6,019 nt of DNA from Alphaproteobacteria bacterium (GTDB taxonomy: Bacteria; Pseudomonadota; Alphaproteobacteria; Paracaedibacterales; JAKBAR01). This document shows, piece by piece, positions 5,315 to 6,019 of this stretch. Position 1 is the first letter of the stretch. The number at the start of each line of letters is the position of its first letter. The notes under the pieces are model-generated. The model made no database searches. It was not told the DNA's origin and saw only the letters and a program-made list of their open reading frames with translations. The position numbers and the translations under genes are program-made. The stretch lies in the NCBI GenBank assembly GCA_019745755.1, contig JAIESS010000049.1, positions 1 through 6,019 on the forward strand, written 5' to 3'.

Positions 5315-5722
5315 ATGAAAACAATACATACGGATACAAAACAAACCATCGCCATGAATCTTGTTCAAACGGAAACACAAGATATATTTTTCCCAAAAGG
5401 TCTCATTGGGTTTGGTGAGTATGAGCATTTTTCTCTTCACCATTATGGCGATGATACATATACAATTTTATCCGCTCAAGAAGATCCTGATGTGCGTTTT
5501 TTACTCTGTAATCTTCCATGGGATTTTTATCCCACAAAGGACCTTGTTGAGGGGCTTATTGCTGAAAATTTGGATGAGATTGATGAGGAAATTTATGCCA
5601 TAGTGTGCTGTTCTAAAGAGACACCTACACTCAATCTAAGAGCCCCCCTTGTGCGCCGTGATAATATTATGTGGCAGGTTGTTTTAAATGGCACCTATCC
5701 TCTTGATTACGTGCTTGATTAG
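5315..5722 (+). CDS. fliW: Flagellar assembly factor FliW
   Basis: This 135-residue cytosolic protein belongs to the FliW family. In studied bacteria FliW binds flagellin and the RNA-binding regulator CsrA, releasing translation of flagellin mRNA only when flagellin is being used. Signatures are DIFFPKGLIGFGEYEHF (23-39), matching the family's D-I-I-x-F-P-K-G-L-x-G-F-E-x-x-x-x-F; SAQEDPDVRFLLCNL (53-67), as in x-S-x-E-D-P-x-x-x-F-x-x-x-N; and NLRAPLV (107-113) followed by QVVLNGTYPLDYVL (121-134), as in N-L-K-A-P-I-V and Q-x-V-L-x-x-x-x-Y-P-L. The start at 5315 gives the usual I-x-T near the N-terminus. Its ribosome site AGGA (5299-5302) is a somewhat distant 12 bases upstream. A 4-codon frame (5304-5318) overlaps the start as ATGA. 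It is last in the flagellar operon, 29 bases after flgL. FliW is not the usual alphaproteobacterial flagellin regulator (FlbT/FlaF), which makes its presence notable. csrA is not in the window. Confidence 0.92.
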   Translation: MKTIHTDTKQTIAMNLVQTETQDIFFPKGLIGFGEYEHFSLHHYGDDTYTILSAQEDPDVRFLLCNLPWDFYPTKDLVEGLIAENLDEIDEEIYAIVCCSKETPTLNLRAPLVRRDNIMWQVVLNGTYPLDYVLD

Positions 5723-5735
5723 GCTCAAAGGCTGA

Positions 5736-5764
5736 TTACAAACAAAAATTACTCATTATATATA
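5736..5764 (+). promoter_or_regulatory. Candidate promoter of the BI-1 family gene
   Basis: TTACAA (5736-5741), a 17-base spacer, and TATATA (5759-5764) form a weak -35 / good -10 pair in the 126-base gap after fliW. A start near 5771 would leave a leader of about 78 bases. A rival is TTGTGT (5790-5795) with TATAGG (5811-5816) at a short 15-base spacing. No convincing terminator for the flagellar operon was found in this gap, so read-through into the next gene is possible. Confidence 0.3.
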
Positions 5765-5848
5765 GTTACAATAAAACAGCGCATCACACTTGTGTATCGA
5801 TAATTTTTAGTATAGGGTATAGGTAGTTAGAAAAAGGAGTTTTTTACT

Positions 5849-6019
5849 ATGGACGAAAAAACAATCTACAGGGGAACACGCACCATCGATATGACCGATG
5901 GTCTTGATCAAGGACTTCGTGCTTACATGGTCTCTGTTTTTAATTATATGGCGCTTGGGCTTGGCATTACGGGGTTAGTATCTTTTGCACCGGCAAGTTC
6001 ACCACAGCTTATGGCCGCT
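5849..6019 (+). CDS. Bax inhibitor-1 / YccA family membrane protein, N-terminal part, runs off the window
   Basis: The first 57 codons of a BI-1/YccA-type inner-membrane protein; the frame is open to the last base. The start is fixed by AAGGAG at 5834-5839, nine bases before the ATG. The soluble N-terminus (residues 1-22, ending MTDGLDQGLRAYM) and the first membrane segment (VFNYMALGLGITGLVSF, 30-46) match the bacterial family pattern D-x-G-L-R-x-Y-M-x-x-V-Y-N-Y-M-x-x-G-L-x-x-T-G, as in alphaproteobacterial homologues. The family comprises seven-helix proteins, some reported as pH-sensitive calcium leak channels (BsYetJ) and others linked to FtsH-dependent proteolysis (YccA). Which activity applies here is not visible. 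It is probably unrelated to the flagellar genes upstream. Confidence 0.88.
   Translation, partial: MDEKTIYRGTRTIDMTDGLDQGLRAYMVSVFNYMALGLGITGLVSFAPASSPQLMAA

Noticed and set aside
5361..5603. 80-residue plus-strand frame inside fliW
   Set aside because: Shadow of fliW, which carries full family signatures in its own frame.
5811..5824. TATAGGG/TATAGGT tandem repeat before the BI-1 gene as an operator
   Set aside because: Only two 7-base near copies; consistent with chance in AT-rich leader DNA or with a -10 box.
5723..5848. Terminator for the flagellar operon after fliW
   Set aside because: The GGCT...GGCT pair is a direct repeat, and the ACAC/GTGT inverted pair has a two-base loop and no proper T-run, so no hairpin terminator can be supported.

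Overview
The window most resembles the chromosome of an alphaproteobacterium, possibly one of the host-associated orders such as Holosporales. The clues are a sigma-54 promoter driving late flagellar genes, a single-domain FlgJ, the sequence style of the BI-1 and PurC fragments, and a moderate-to-low GC content. This placement is an inference from sequence style; no marker gene is present to confirm it.

Left edge (1-554): the 5' end of purC (purine synthesis) lies on the minus strand and runs off the window, with a good housekeeping-type promoter just upstream of it. A roughly 310-base divergent intergenic region follows. It contains the purC promoter, two tiny overlapping reading frames of doubtful meaning, a weak hairpin, and a strong sigma-70-like promoter for the next gene.

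Orphan gene (555-1388): this gene is AT-rich and encodes a 277-residue protein of unknown family. The protein has a signal peptide, a basic middle region and an acidic Ser/Asn-rich tail. It is a self-contained unit with its own promoter and a strong intrinsic terminator (1414-1450). Imperfect inverted repeats of about 20 bases flank it.

Flagellar operon (1477-5722): a consensus sigma-54 promoter (TGGCACG-N4-TTGCA) precedes five tightly packed genes on the plus strand. They encode a FlgJ-type rod-binding protein, a FlgN-like chaperone, FlgK (HAP1), FlgL (HAP3) and FliW. The first three genes overlap by 8 and 1 bases; the next two are separated by 16 and 29 bases. Together they cover completion of the rod, export of the two hook-filament junction proteins by their chaperone, and FliW-type control of flagellin level. 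FlgK and FlgL are clearly recognisable but divergent at their termini.

Right edge (5723-6019): a 126-base spacer without a convincing terminator is followed by the first 57 codons of a Bax-inhibitor-1/YccA family membrane protein.

I see no CRISPR array, tRNA, rRNA, insertion sequence or obvious defence system. The least explained element is the AT-rich secreted-protein gene inserted between purC and the flagellar operon.
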